In this document: piece after piece, positions 1 through 7,324 of the stretch
Numbering within the stretch: the stretch's first letter is position 1
Layout: every line of letters starts with the position of its first letter
Assembly (NCBI GenBank): GCA_023411715.1
Contig: JAEYOM010000043.1
Coordinates: 1 to 34,616, forward strand
Reading direction: 5' to 3'
Source: Bacillota bacterium
GTDB taxonomy: Bacteria > Bacillota > Clostridia > Acetivibrionales > DTU013
Length of the DNA: 34,616 nt
Position numbers and translations under genes: made by a program
The notes under the pieces: generated by a model
The model's input: only the letters and a program-made list of their open reading frames with translations
Told to the model about the DNA's origin: nothing
Database searches by the model: none

Positions 1-431
1 CTTACCACGTCGGTGCCCACACAGAAGGAGTATAGCACTTTATCCGTGCCGAATTCGTTTCCCAGGGCTTCTTCGCTCGCTATTCCGTTGAGAAGTGATA
101 GTATGATTGTGTCCGGACCGACAAAGCGCCTTATCTCACCGATAGCTTGCTTGAGATGATGGTGTTTGACAGCAATAATGACAAGGTCCGATTTTTCATT
201 TGCCTCATCGGGGGTCACATAATTGAACCCGACTGCTTTCCCGTTTATGCAGACTCCATCTGCACGGTACCTCTCCCGCCTGTCGCTGTCGACGATTATC
301 CGAAGGCTTTCCGGGCACTTCTCCAGTATCCTGCCCGCATACGCCGCGCCAATTGCGCCAAGCCCTATAAGGTGCACGTTACTGATTTTTTTTAATATAT
401 TGGTATTGCTCTTTTCACCAGTCAGGTTCAT
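1..431 (-). CDS. Ketopantoate reductase-like protein (PanE/ApbA family), N-terminal part
   Basis: The gene is cut by the left window edge; 143 codons from the start are visible. The ATG at 431 has a GGGGG ribosome site about 8 bases upstream. After about 18 residues comes a Rossmann nucleotide-binding loop, HLIGLGAIGAAYAG, then a strand ending in IIVDSDRR and the stretch DLVIIAVKHHHL, as in 2-dehydropantoate 2-reductases, where the loop binds NADPH. Such enzymes reduce ketopantoate to pantoate in coenzyme A synthesis, but paralogues with other ketoacid substrates are common, so the substrate is not fixed. The N-terminal extension before the Rossmann strand is longer than usual. The gene diverges from the tRNA-Leu cluster to its right and lies outside the mobile element. 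Family assignment is fairly secure; exact function is inferred. Confidence 0.75.
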   Translation of the reverse strand, partial: MNLTGEKSNTNILKKISNVHLIGLGAIGAAYAGRILEKCPESLRIIVDSDRRERYRADGVCINGKAVGFNYVTPDEANEKSDLVIIAVKHHHLKQAIGEIRRFVGPDTIILSLLNGIASEEALGNEFGTDKVLYSFCVGTDVV

Positions 432-502
432 TATCTGTACCCCCTGTTTATTCCATTATGCCACCCGGGATGCTTTCGTTCAAGTATATCCGACACACGG
501 TC

Positions 503-530
503 TTGAATATTTCGCAGGATGTGTTATAAT
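503..530 (+). promoter_or_regulatory. Sigma-A promoter of the tRNA-Leu locus
   Basis: TTGAAT at 503-508 and a perfect TATAAT at 525-530 are separated by 16 bases. Transcription would begin near 537, immediately before the first tRNA-Leu-like segment. It is the only obvious promoter upstream of the broken tRNA halves and of the intact tRNA-Leu at 711. Confidence 0.75.
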
Positions 531-540
531 AAAACAGCCT

Positions 541-577
541 ACGGACGTGGCGAAACTGGCAGACGCGCCGGGTTTAG
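541..577 (+). pseudogene. tRNA-Leu 5' half, broken in the anticodon loop
   Basis: The stretch resembles the 5' half of a Leu tRNA: an acceptor-like GGACG, then TGGCGAAACTGGCAGAC as D arm, eight bases, then TTTAG at 573-577. The bases after TTTAG cannot pair with the preceding CCGGG, so no anticodon stem closes and no T arm follows. Homology stops at the same loop position as in the half at 606-642. This suggests a scar from another, separate insertion at the same site, but no matching 3' half or element was found in the window. Confidence 0.55.
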
Positions 578-605
578 CCTCGTTGCGGCGAAATTGCCAT
601 CATAT

Positions 606-642
606 GCGGGCGTGGTGGAACGGCAGACACGATAGATTTAGG
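606..642 (+). pseudogene. tRNA-Leu(UAG) 5' half, split by the integrated element
   Basis: This segment runs from the acceptor GCGGGCG through the D arm and the 5' anticodon stem ATAGA to the loop bases TTTAGG (637-642), then stops resembling a tRNA. Joined to 18984-19029 it gives an 83-base tRNA-Leu with anticodon TAG and a perfect anticodon stem ATAGA/TCTAT. One acceptor pair (C6-A67) is mismatched in the rejoined molecule, consistent with drift after disruption. It is the left host flank of the element. Confidence 0.8.
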
Positions 643-668
643 TGTTGTCACCTCAGTGAACGGTTGAT
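614..668. other. attL junction of the integrated element
   Basis: The host side is the tRNA-Leu 5' half. The shared core is TTTAGG (637-642). The element side begins TGTTGTCACCTCAGTGAA (643-660). The last 16 of these bases (645-660) are the exact reverse complement of TTCACTGAGGTGACAA at 18958-18973 near the other end. If the two ends are joined through the core, 26-base arms around a central TT agree at 23 positions, which is the layout of a large serine integrase attP. Confidence 0.78.
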
Positions 669-680
669 ACAATAGAAAAT

Positions 681-702
681 GGCGAGAATAAGCACTCTCG
701 CC
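681..702 (+). other. Hairpin between broken and intact tRNA-Leu
   Basis: GGCGAGA (681-687) pairs perfectly with TCTCGCC (696-702) around an 8-base loop. It sits on the element side of attL, directly before the intact tRNA-Leu. There is no T run after it, so it is unlikely to terminate. It could be a processing site in the tRNA precursor or a recombinase-related site; its role is unknown. Confidence 0.5.
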
Positions 703-710
703 GTTAATAT

Positions 711-795
711 GCGGGCGTGGCGGAATTGGCAGACGTGCAAGATTTAGGATCTTGTGCCACATGGCGTGCAGGTTCAAGTCCTGTCGCCCGCACCA
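711..795 (+). tRNA. tRNA-Leu(UAG), intact, inside the element
   Basis: The 85-base gene includes an encoded CCA (793-795). Acceptor GCGGGCG (711-717) pairs fully with CGCCCGC (785-791). The anticodon stem CAAGA/TCTTG encloses TTTAGGA, giving anticodon TAG, which reads CUA leucine codons. The T arm contains GGTTCAAGTCC, and a class II variable arm is present. It lies 73 bases inside the element boundary and has no obvious promoter of its own, so it is probably transcribed from the host promoter at 503-530. It differs from the disrupted host copy mainly in the D and anticodon arms. It is a plausible replacement for the tRNA gene the element destroys. Confidence 0.95.
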
Positions 796-804
796 AACAA
801 TATA

Positions 805-842
805 ATCCGAACCATCTCACATAATCAGAGATGCGTTCGGAT
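805..842. terminator. Hairpin between tRNA-Leu and argS, possibly bidirectional
   Basis: ATCCGAAC (805-812) pairs with GTTCGGAT (835-842), and the inner CATCTC (813-818) with GAGATG (828-833), leaving one bulged base and a 9-base loop. It lies between the tRNA and the convergent argS gene and could end both transcripts. There is no long T run on either side, so terminator activity is only inferred from position. Confidence 0.5.
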
Positions 843-905
843 TTACTGTTCCCTACGCAGTATTGGGAGGAAAAAGCAAGAGCTTTTGATGCACTTGCCT
901 TTTTA

Positions 906-2660
906 CTACATAAATTCGACTGCCTCAATCCCCAACACATCCAGATGTTTCAATAGCACCCGTTTTGTTGCTACACACAAAGATAGCCAAAAAGCTTGTT
1001 TATCTTTATTTGTTTCACTTATTATGTGATTATTGTGATAGAACTTTGAAAAAAGGGATGCTAACTGATAGGCATTTTCGCAAATATAGTTAGGCGCTCT
1101 TTCAGCAAAGGCACTCAAGAACGCTTCATTGCTCAGTGCAATTTCCATCAACAGTTCTCTTTCAATATCTGAATTGATTTTTTTAGATACAATTTTGCAA
1201 TCATCCGTTTTTAGTTTGCTTAGGATGGAGTTGATTCTTGCGATTGTGTAAAGCAGAAAAGAACCTGTCTTACCTTCTGCAGCAAGAAATTTATCAATGT
1301 CAAATATATAATCTTTTAGACGATGATTGATAAGATCACCGAATTTTATTGTAGCTATAGCTATTTTTCTTGCTGTTTCTTTATTATCCAGTACAGAACT
1401 GTAATCTGAGGTGTTTACTTTGTCGAGAGCTGCCTGAAAGACAATATCATAAAGCTCTGATAGTGGCATCACACCTCCGTCACGGGTTTTATATGGTTTC
1501 CCGTCATTCCCGTTCATTGTTCCAAAGCCCAGATGTTCCAGATTCGTATCAGAAACTAAACCTGCCTTTATCGCGCATCTGAAAACCTGCGTAAAATGTA
1601 GGCTTTGCCTATTGTCAACGATATACCATATTTGATGTGGATGAAAGTCGGCCACTCTTTGAATTATAGTTGCCAAATCTGTGGTGGCATATATATTTGA
1701 ATCATCTGCTTTCTTTATAATCACAGGCGGAATTGTGAAATTATCTGTTTGTTGTGAAACGTCAACAACCATTGCACCTTCACTTTGGAATAACAGGTCT
1801 TTGATGTTGAGCATTTTAATAAGTGTCGGTACATATTTTTCTGCATCACTTTCGCCGTACCAATAATCAAAAGACACATTGAGATTATCATAATTTCTTT
1901 TCATATCGGATATAGATACAGTAATAATTTCCCTCCACAATGCTGTATAACCAGGATGCCCCTTTTGAAGCATTGCCGTTATATTTTTAGCTTTCTGTTT
2001 AAAATCAGTTTCTTCTTTGCTCTTTTTGCTGGCAAACGGATATATTTCATTTAATTCTATTGCCGCTAATTTTATAGTTTTGTGAGATGCTGGATCAAAA
2101 GCATCCGAGAAACATGCCCAGTCGGGATGCCTTTCCCATAGTTCTGCTATAACAAGCCCTATCTGTAATCCCCAATCACCTAAATGTACATCGCTGATGG
2201 CGGTTCTTCCAGTTGCTTTTACGATTCTTTTCAATGATTCTCCAATCACCGCTGACCGTAAGTGTCCAATGTGCAACGGTTTTGCTACATTTGGTCCTCC
2301 ATAATCAAGTAAAATCGTTTCTGGAATCTCTGCCTGAGGAATCCCCATATCTTGATTCTCAATGACCAAATTTACGTAGCTCATAAGAAATTCGTCTTTT
2401 ACAGAAATGTTTATAAAACCTGCTCCGGCAACTGTGACATCACGAAAAACATTATCTTTTATTAGCATGTCTGCAACTTGTGTTGCAATCGCATAGGGTG
2501 ATTTCCTAAATTGTTTCGCAGCAGAAAATGCCCCATTACATTGAAACTGGCACAGATCAGGTCTGTCTGATATCGATACCAGACCAAATTCTCCTGAATA
2601 TCCGTAATTATCAAATGCAGCAGATACCTTTTCGCTAAGTAGAGCAATAATAGTTTTCAT
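906..2660 (-). CDS. argS: Arginyl-tRNA synthetase carried by the element
   Basis: The 584-residue class I synthetase charges tRNA-Arg with arginine in the cytoplasm. An N-terminal tRNA-recognition domain is followed by the HIGH motif at residues 130-133 within KPLHIGHLRSAVIGE. The signature corresponding to KMSKS is the degenerate GKPYKTRDGG form common in ArgRS, and an all-alpha anticodon-binding C terminus ends the protein. The length is normal and no frameshift is visible. The start at 2660 has GAGGAGG eight bases upstream. The gene is richer in A+T than the mobilization genes beside it. It lies within the element, near the integrase end, so it is probably an additional argS rather than the only chromosomal copy. 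Regulation appears to be by leader-peptide attenuation (see 2781-2822 and 2672-2713). Family identity is secure; the reason a mobile element carries it is not known. Confidence 0.93.
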   Translation of the reverse strand: MKTIIALLSEKVSAAFDNYGYSGEFGLVSISDRPDLCQFQCNGAFSAAKQFRKSPYAIATQVADMLIKDNVFRDVTVAGAGFINISVKDEFLMSYVNLVIENQDMGIPQAEIPETILLDYGGPNVAKPLHIGHLRSAVIGESLKRIVKATGRTAISDVHLGDWGLQIGLVIAELWERHPDWACFSDAFDPASHKTIKLAAIELNEIYPFASKKSKEETDFKQKAKNITAMLQKGHPGYTALWREIITVSISDMKRNYDNLNVSFDYWYGESDAEKYVPTLIKMLNIKDLLFQSEGAMVVDVSQQTDNFTIPPVIIKKADDSNIYATTDLATIIQRVADFHPHQIWYIVDNRQSLHFTQVFRCAIKAGLVSDTNLEHLGFGTMNGNDGKPYKTRDGGVMPLSELYDIVFQAALDKVNTSDYSSVLDNKETARKIAIATIKFGDLINHRLKDYIFDIDKFLAAEGKTGSFLLYTIARINSILSKLKTDDCKIVSKKINSDIERELLMEIALSNEAFLSAFAERAPNYICENAYQLASLFSKFYHNNHIISETNKDKQAFWLSLCVATKRVLLKHLDVLGIEAVEFM

Positions 2661-2671
2661 ATATCCTCCTC

Positions 2672-2713
2672 AAAATAAAAAGCACTGTCAGGATGTGTTA
2701 CCTAACAGTGCTT
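2672..2713 (-). terminator. Attenuator terminator of argS
   Basis: On the minus strand AGCACTGTTAGG pairs with CCTGACAGTGCT (12 pairs, one G-U) around TAACACAT, followed by TTTTTATTTT. This is a strong intrinsic terminator placed between the leader peptide and the argS ribosome site. Just upstream, AGTG..TTGAAA can pair with TTTCAA.CACT, which would take up part of the terminator's 5' arm. That is a mutually exclusive antiterminator. Confidence 0.8.
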
Positions 2714-2780
2714 GAAAAATTTCAACTCACTTATATAGGCACACAGCAAACTTCGCCTGTACCCATATAGATACAAGCGT

Positions 2781-2822
2781 TCATCGTCTGCGTCGAATTG
2801 AAAGTGAATTAAATAATTTCAT
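2781..2822 (-). CDS. Arginine-rich leader peptide upstream of argS
   Basis: The 13-codon open frame encodes MKLFNSLSIRRRR and stops directly after four consecutive arginine codons (CGA CGC AGA CGA, then TGA). An AGAGG ribosome site lies about 7 bases before the ATG. It is followed by a foldable region (a possible pause hairpin near 2733-2770) and the terminator at 2672-2713, then argS. This is the layout of classical ribosome-mediated attenuation. Slow decoding of the Arg codons when charged tRNA-Arg is scarce would stall the ribosome, favour the antiterminator and raise argS expression. No T-box consensus is visible. The reading frame and codon cluster are seen; the mechanism is inferred. 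Confidence 0.72.
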   Translation of the reverse strand: MKLFNSLSIRRRR

Positions 2823-2849
2823 ACATAACCTCTGCTTTTATTTTGACTT

Positions 2850-2879
2850 ATTATACCACATATGTTTTATTAGAATCAA
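2850..2879 (-). promoter_or_regulatory. Promoter of the leader peptide and argS
   Basis: On the minus strand TTGATT (2874-2879) and TATAAT (2850-2855) are spaced by 18 bases. The start of transcription would fall near 2843, about 20 bases before the leader-peptide ATG. The -10 is perfect and the -35 is moderate. Confidence 0.65.
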
Positions 2880-2977
2880 TTCATTTGAAGCAAAAAAATC
2901 AGAGCATAGTCAATGAATTAACGGATTTTTGTCACATGGAGCTTTCGCTTGCTACGGGTTAGTTCCACTTGCATTTT

Positions 2978-4531
2978 TTATTCTGTCTTTTTCAATTTCA
3001 CTCGAACCTCAATCTCTTTCCCGTCCTGTTTTATCTCTATGTAATCCACCAGGCGGCGGAGGTCGGCTTCAGTGATGGGCGTGTTCTTCAGTACCTCGTC
3101 AAGGGAGGTGACCTGCCTGATCAATTCTCTGACCCTGCGCCGCAGGTTGGCGTCGTGCGTTTCGAGATGTACCAACTCCTGCCGGGCTTTTTCATGATCC
3201 GCTGTGAGTTTTGTAATCAAAGCCGTGTAACGGTTGGTGTTTGGCTTATCGTTGATTCGCTCCATAAGAGCCGCGTCTATATCCCTGTCCAGCGACTGTA
3301 TTTCTGCTCTTAATAATAAAGCACGGGCATCAAGTATTGGCTTACTTGACGCCCGTATTTTGAGTTCTTTTTGTATGTCAGCCATCTCAATCCGAAGGCT
3401 AAGGAGGAAAGTTTCTATCGCCGAGCGCACCTCCGCGTCCAGCATTTCCTCATGGATGCGGTGCGATTCGCAGAACGATCTGCCACGCAGTTGATAGTTC
3501 TTGCAGATATATTCGATGCGCTGCTTCTTATCGGTTTTTCGGATGATGGGGACAAAAGGAGCGCCGCAGTCGCTGCATTTCAGGAGACCGGCATATCGGT
3601 GAGCAGCGATATTATTTACCCTGGGTACTTGTTTACCGTTACGGGATACCAACTCCGTCTGCGCCGTCAGCCATTCCTTTTTGGATACAATGGCTGGCAG
3701 GATGTCTTTATGGCGGAACTGTTCCTCCTTCGGTACGAATCGTGTGATCTTGCCATTATGCATTTCAGCTTTGTGGTTTCGGAGTGTACCGGTGTAGCAT
3801 TCATCGCTCAGTATCCTTTTGACGCCAGTGTAATTCCATAAATAAATATGCTGTCCATCCTTATCGGTATGGATGTCAGGATTATGCTTTCCATAGAGTT
3901 CAGCCTGAAGCTGTGCCGGGGTCTTGCGCCGTTGCTGGTTCAATAGCTGGCTGATAGGCCTTAACCCGACGCCGCTTAAGTACAGAGAAAAGATGAGGCG
4001 AACCGTGTCGGCCGCCTCATCCACTATCTCAACTTGTTTTGTATTTTTGTTCTTCCAATATCCGAAGGGAGCTATAATAACAATGCCAGCTTTTTGCTTT
4101 TGCCGATATCCTGTCCTTATCTTTCGCCCTATGTCTCTCGCGTAGTAGTCATTCATCAAACCCCGGATGCCGATGGTCAGGTCATCGTTTTCATCGAAGG
4201 TGTCCACGCTCTCGGTGACCGAGAGGACACGAACACTGTTTTCCCGCAGGAAGTCGATGAGAAGCGCGGTCTGTACCTTATGCCTGCCGAGGCGGGATAA
4301 ATCCTTGACGATGACGGCGTCGATGCTTCCGGCTTCTACCGCCTTGATGATTTCACGGATGCCCTCGCGTTGAAAATTCATCCCGCTGGCGTTGTCGTCG
4401 GAGGATTCACCTGCGACAATGTAGCCATTGCGGAGAGCGTATTCAAGCGTAATCTTCCGCTGGTTCAGCAGGGAATTCTGCTCCTTATCGTCATCGTTTG
4501 AGAGGCGATAGTAAAGCCAGACCCGCATCAT
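2978..4531 (-). CDS. Large serine recombinase, probable integrase of the element
   Basis: The 517-residue protein has the full domain order of this family. The N-terminal resolvase domain carries the nucleophile in YYRLS (Ser11), then DLSRLGRH near residues 77-84 and YARDIGRKIR before the long helix. A recombinase domain follows, then a zinc ribbon with CSDCG and later Cys pairs, and a C-terminal coiled coil. Such enzymes join attP and attB by a double-strand break with a 2-base overhang. The palindromic element ends around TT at 638-639 and 18979-18980 fit that chemistry. Its start overlaps the stop of the upstream recombinase in ATGA, so the two are translationally coupled. It may alternatively need the upstream protein as a partner. 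No defect is visible. Confidence 0.92.
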   Translation of the reverse strand: MMRVWLYYRLSNDDDKEQNSLLNQRKITLEYALRNGYIVAGESSDDNASGMNFQREGIREIIKAVEAGSIDAVIVKDLSRLGRHKVQTALLIDFLRENSVRVLSVTESVDTFDENDDLTIGIRGLMNDYYARDIGRKIRTGYRQKQKAGIVIIAPFGYWKNKNTKQVEIVDEAADTVRLIFSLYLSGVGLRPISQLLNQQRRKTPAQLQAELYGKHNPDIHTDKDGQHIYLWNYTGVKRILSDECYTGTLRNHKAEMHNGKITRFVPKEEQFRHKDILPAIVSKKEWLTAQTELVSRNGKQVPRVNNIAAHRYAGLLKCSDCGAPFVPIIRKTDKKQRIEYICKNYQLRGRSFCESHRIHEEMLDAEVRSAIETFLLSLRIEMADIQKELKIRASSKPILDARALLLRAEIQSLDRDIDAALMERINDKPNTNRYTALITKLTADHEKARQELVHLETHDANLRRRVRELIRQVTSLDEVLKNTPITEADLRRLVDYIEIKQDGKEIEVRVKLKKTE

Positions 4532-5868
4532 CCCACCGCCTTTTCTGCCGTCAGCTCGTAGATATCCTCGTCGTCAAACAGGATGGGAGCGAGTCTGTCA
4601 AAGTCAAAGTCCAGAGCGGAGGAGCGCTCCATCGTCTGCATGGTTTCGTCGTACTCGTCGGAGTGTGTGCGGAAGGGAGCCTTGATAGCGATGTTCACGT
4701 CCAACCTGCCGTCCTCGGTTTCGCTGATGCGGATGCCGTCAATGAAGAGCCGGAGCTGCGCTTCGCTGATGCCGTCGGAGGCGAGGATATCGTCTATCAT
4801 ACCAATGTCACGCTTGAAGGAGACCTGCTTTCGCCGGATGGTATCCGACAGGTTTTCGAGGTCGGCGATGCGTTTCCGGATGGCTTCTTTTTCAGCCTCA
4901 CGCTTTTCTATCATGCGGGTGTACCGCTCGGCGTTATCACGGTCACGGATGCGTTCCAGCAGGATGGCCTCAATATCTTCTTCCAAGGCGTCCAGCCGCT
5001 CCTTCAGCTTTTTAATCTGATTCTCCGCCAGATTCGCTTTCGGAATCCAGCTATCTATTAAGGTTTGGAGGGCGTGCCAGTTGGTTTGATACATCTTTTT
5101 TGTTTCGATGAGTTCGTTTCCGATGAGCCTGTCCAGCGTTTCCTCGCGGATAATATGCGAGGAGCAATGCTCCTTGCCATAGCGGATATAAGTGTCGCAG
5201 ACGTATTCCACGACCTCCGTGCCATCGCTGTAGGTTTTTCTCTTGCCGACGAACGTCCTGCCGCAGTCGCCGCAGCGGAGCATCCCGCCGTAGCGGTGGA
5301 TGGGCTTGCCCTTGCTTGCGCGGGCGTTGGTAGTTCTCCGTACATTTAGAAGAAGCCGCGCCTGATCCCATATTTCTTTTGTGACGATGGGCGTTAAGTA
5401 CCCTTCATGCCGGAACTGTTCTTCCTCAGCGACGACCCTGAAAGTTCTGTTTATCTTGCTCCGCTCGCTCTTGTGGTTGATAAGGGTACCGGTGTATATC
5501 TCGTTTTCAAGGATACGCTTTATCATTGTAGCATCCCATAAATACTTTTTAGTGATGACGTCGTGGGTGTTAGGCGAGCGTTTATTGAGCAATTCAAGCT
5601 GTATAAGGGCGGGTGTTCTCCACTTTTCTTCGTTTAACAGACTGGCGATTGCCTTTAAGCCTCTGCCGCCTACATAGAGGGTAAATATCAATTTTACCGT
5701 TTCGGCGGCTTCCTCCACAACCACTACTTGGCGGGTATTTTTGTCCTTGAAGAAGCAGCCTTGACTGAGGGCATATTCGTATATAATTTTGCGCTGGTTG
5801 GTCAGGGAATTGAGTTCTTCGTCCTCGTCCCTTGACAGCCGGAGAGAAGATAAGCTGCGATGCGTCAC
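4528..5868 (-). CDS. Large serine recombinase lacking most of the catalytic domain
   Basis: The first 37 residues match the start of a resolvase domain, including RLSRDEDEELNSLTNQRK with the nucleophile serine. The sequence then jumps at SQG/CFF directly into the recombinase domain. Compared with its neighbour about 120 residues are missing in frame, including the equivalents of DLSRLGR and the arginine-containing helix. The rest is intact: recombinase domain, zinc ribbon with CGDCG, coiled coil and C-terminal segment. The start is a GTG at 5868 directly after a stop, and the first eight residues look like fusion sequence rather than a native N terminus. It cannot be catalytically active alone. 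It may be a decaying copy or could act as a DNA-binding accessory to the coupled downstream recombinase. Confidence 0.85.
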   Translation of the reverse strand: MTHRSLSSLRLSRDEDEELNSLTNQRKIIYEYALSQGCFFKDKNTRQVVVVEEAAETVKLIFTLYVGGRGLKAIASLLNEEKWRTPALIQLELLNKRSPNTHDVITKKYLWDATMIKRILENEIYTGTLINHKSERSKINRTFRVVAEEEQFRHEGYLTPIVTKEIWDQARLLLNVRRTTNARASKGKPIHRYGGMLRCGDCGRTFVGKRKTYSDGTEVVEYVCDTYIRYGKEHCSSHIIREETLDRLIGNELIETKKMYQTNWHALQTLIDSWIPKANLAENQIKKLKERLDALEEDIEAILLERIRDRDNAERYTRMIEKREAEKEAIRKRIADLENLSDTIRRKQVSFKRDIGMIDDILASDGISEAQLRLFIDGIRISETEDGRLDVNIAIKAPFRTHSDEYDETMQTMERSSALDFDFDRLAPILFDDEDIYELTAEKAVG

Positions 5869-6001
5869 TTATGAGTACATCGGAACTGACAAGGATTTTG
5901 ACGTTTTTCTGAAGCTCTTAATCCACGACTACCTCGCAGTAGACAATCCAGGCGCCGCAACCGAGGAACCCATTGAAATCACAGAATCTTCGGTGGCTTG
6001 A
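5862..6001 (+). pseudogene. 3' fragment of a small element gene
   Basis: A plus-strand frame reads TYEYIGTDKDFDVFLKLLIHDYL and ends at TGA 5999-6001. It has the look of a real, acidic small protein, but its upstream part is antisense recombinase sequence with no start or ribosome site. The deletion that damaged the recombinase N terminus probably removed its 5' end as well. I do not recognise a function. Confidence 0.45.
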
Positions 6002-6094
6002 AAATTCTGATAGCTATATAGAGAATTGTGTGCTATGGTGTGTCGTGATACCTGCGGCGCACCCCATAAAGCCTCCTTTCTCCCCGCTGAGGGG

Positions 6095-6795
6095 TTACAT
6101 CCTCTGCCCAAATTCCTGCTCTTGTTCACTCTGGAGTTTGTGACCTTGTGCCAGCTTTTTGAGAGCTTCCCGCCGTTTCCGCTTGCTGTCTGAGGGGGCG
6201 AATGGGGTAAGCGCCGGGGGAACATCAGTCATTTTCTCCACGCTCTTTCCGAGCCCGGACAGCGTCTGATACAAGCCTGCCCATCGTATTCGCCTGTGCC
6301 AGCCAGCCCTCGGGCGGCTCCGGTGTCTGCGGAGTATACCCATGCTTAGCGCGGTAGGCGAACAGCTTTTCAAGGTTTTCCTTAAGATAGGTTTCATCGT
6401 GCAGGGTGCGGTCGCGGCACTTTTGGCCCTCCGGTGTGGTGAACAGAATGTACTTGTGCCTATCGTCCCAGCGGGCTTCATACCCCTCGTACTCCATGTT
6501 CAGGATGAAGCTTTCCTTGTCGGGCGAGTATTCCAGAGCCTCATCGATGGTTTTTATCAGCCGGAACTTCCAGCTCTCGCCCCGCATGGCGGCGTGGTAT
6601 TCGCCCGGCGTCAGCCGCTTCTTTTTCTTCTGACCGTCGTAAGGTTCGAGGACGGAGAAGCCATGCGCCCGGCAGATTTCATCGTTGACCTGCCGCTGCT
6701 CTTGTAAGGATGTCGGTGACATATGAAGCTTCTTGCCGTCCTTATAACTGACGGAGTTGACGATAATTTACCTTGACTCTTGTGAGTGTCGCCAT
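6095..6795 (-). pseudogene. Relaxase (MobA/VirD2-like) remnant
   Basis: The gene starts at ATG 6795, overlapping the mobC stop, after GGGGAGG. It reads MATLTRVKV and hits a stop after 17 codons. A second frame (to 6225) carries the middle of a relaxase, with HGFSVLEP...LTPGEYHAAMRGESWKFRL and a domain like the region after the catalytic core. A third frame holds the typical lysine-rich tail, KRKRREALKKLAQGHK, ending at 6095. The catalytic tyrosine and histidine-triad region is absent, so an internal deletion plus a frameshift near 6270 inactivated it. Relaxases nick oriT and pilot DNA during conjugation. The element has therefore lost self-encoded mobilization. Confidence 0.75.
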
Positions 6796-7109
6796 CACTT
6801 TACCTCCCCTGTAAGGTCAAGAAGGGCGGCGGCGATATCGCCGAAGACTTTCATGACCTCGTCTAACCTGACCGCCTGAATCCTGCCCATGTGCGCCAGC
6901 GTGGTGAGTTGGTTGAGGTTTTTACCAACGGCTTTCAGCTGTCCGATGAGAGGTTCGACGCCGTCAATGACGACGATATCCTTGTTCAAAGCCGAGGCGA
7001 CGAGGTAATCGGTGACAGTCATCTTCGCCCGTTTCGCTTTCACTCTTATCTGGTTCAGGTCACGTTCGCTAACTCGGAACGCGAATTTTTTATCCTTTAA
7101 TTTATCCAT
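6795..7109 (-). CDS. mobC: MobC-family relaxosome accessory protein
   Basis: The 104-residue protein has a ribbon-helix-helix-like N terminus (KKFAFRVSERDLNQIRVKAK) and the family hallmark VGKNLNQLTTLAHMGRI near residues 62-78. MobC proteins bind oriT and help the relaxase open the strands. The length is normal and the gene looks intact. Its stop overlaps the start of the relaxase remnant by one base, the usual mobC-relaxase coupling. The region upstream (7110-7324) is the expected place for oriT. Confidence 0.88.
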   Translation of the reverse strand: MDKLKDKKFAFRVSERDLNQIRVKAKRAKMTVTDYLVASALNKDIVVIDGVEPLIGQLKAVGKNLNQLTTLAHMGRIQAVRLDEVMKVFGDIAAALLDLTGEVK

Positions 7110-7324
7110 GTCATGCTCCTTTCGTCACTGGGGTGTGGGGCAGCGCCCCGCTTAATGCGGATGGCGTATAGCCGGACGCTTTGCTTGCCTCTCCCAAAGG
7201 GAGAGCTTCCTCATTTGTGCCTCCGCATACAGGGTCGACAGGGACGATATCCGTGAGAGTGAGCCACGGTGGTTCACTTCTCCCCGAATTCTGTGATGAT
7301 GCCCTCAAAGTGAGCCAAGTTGGA
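7110..7324. other. Intergenic region between the RepA-like gene and mobC, candidate oriT or origin
   Basis: The 215 bases contain no convincing gene; the small frame at 7111-7308 has no ribosome site or recognisable product. The region holds two of the three spaced dyads described at 7259-7379. Its position upstream of mobC matches where oriT lies in many mobilizable elements. No nick site can be assigned by eye. Confidence 0.4.

Noticed and set aside
223..675. A 150-codon plus-strand open frame over the left end.
   Set aside because: It runs antisense to the ketopantoate reductase-like gene and through tRNA sequence, so it is not a protein gene.
2661..2850. T-box riboswitch upstream of argS.
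   Set aside because: No T-box consensus such as GGGTGGNACCGCG is visible, and the region instead contains a leader peptide with Arg codons followed by a terminator.
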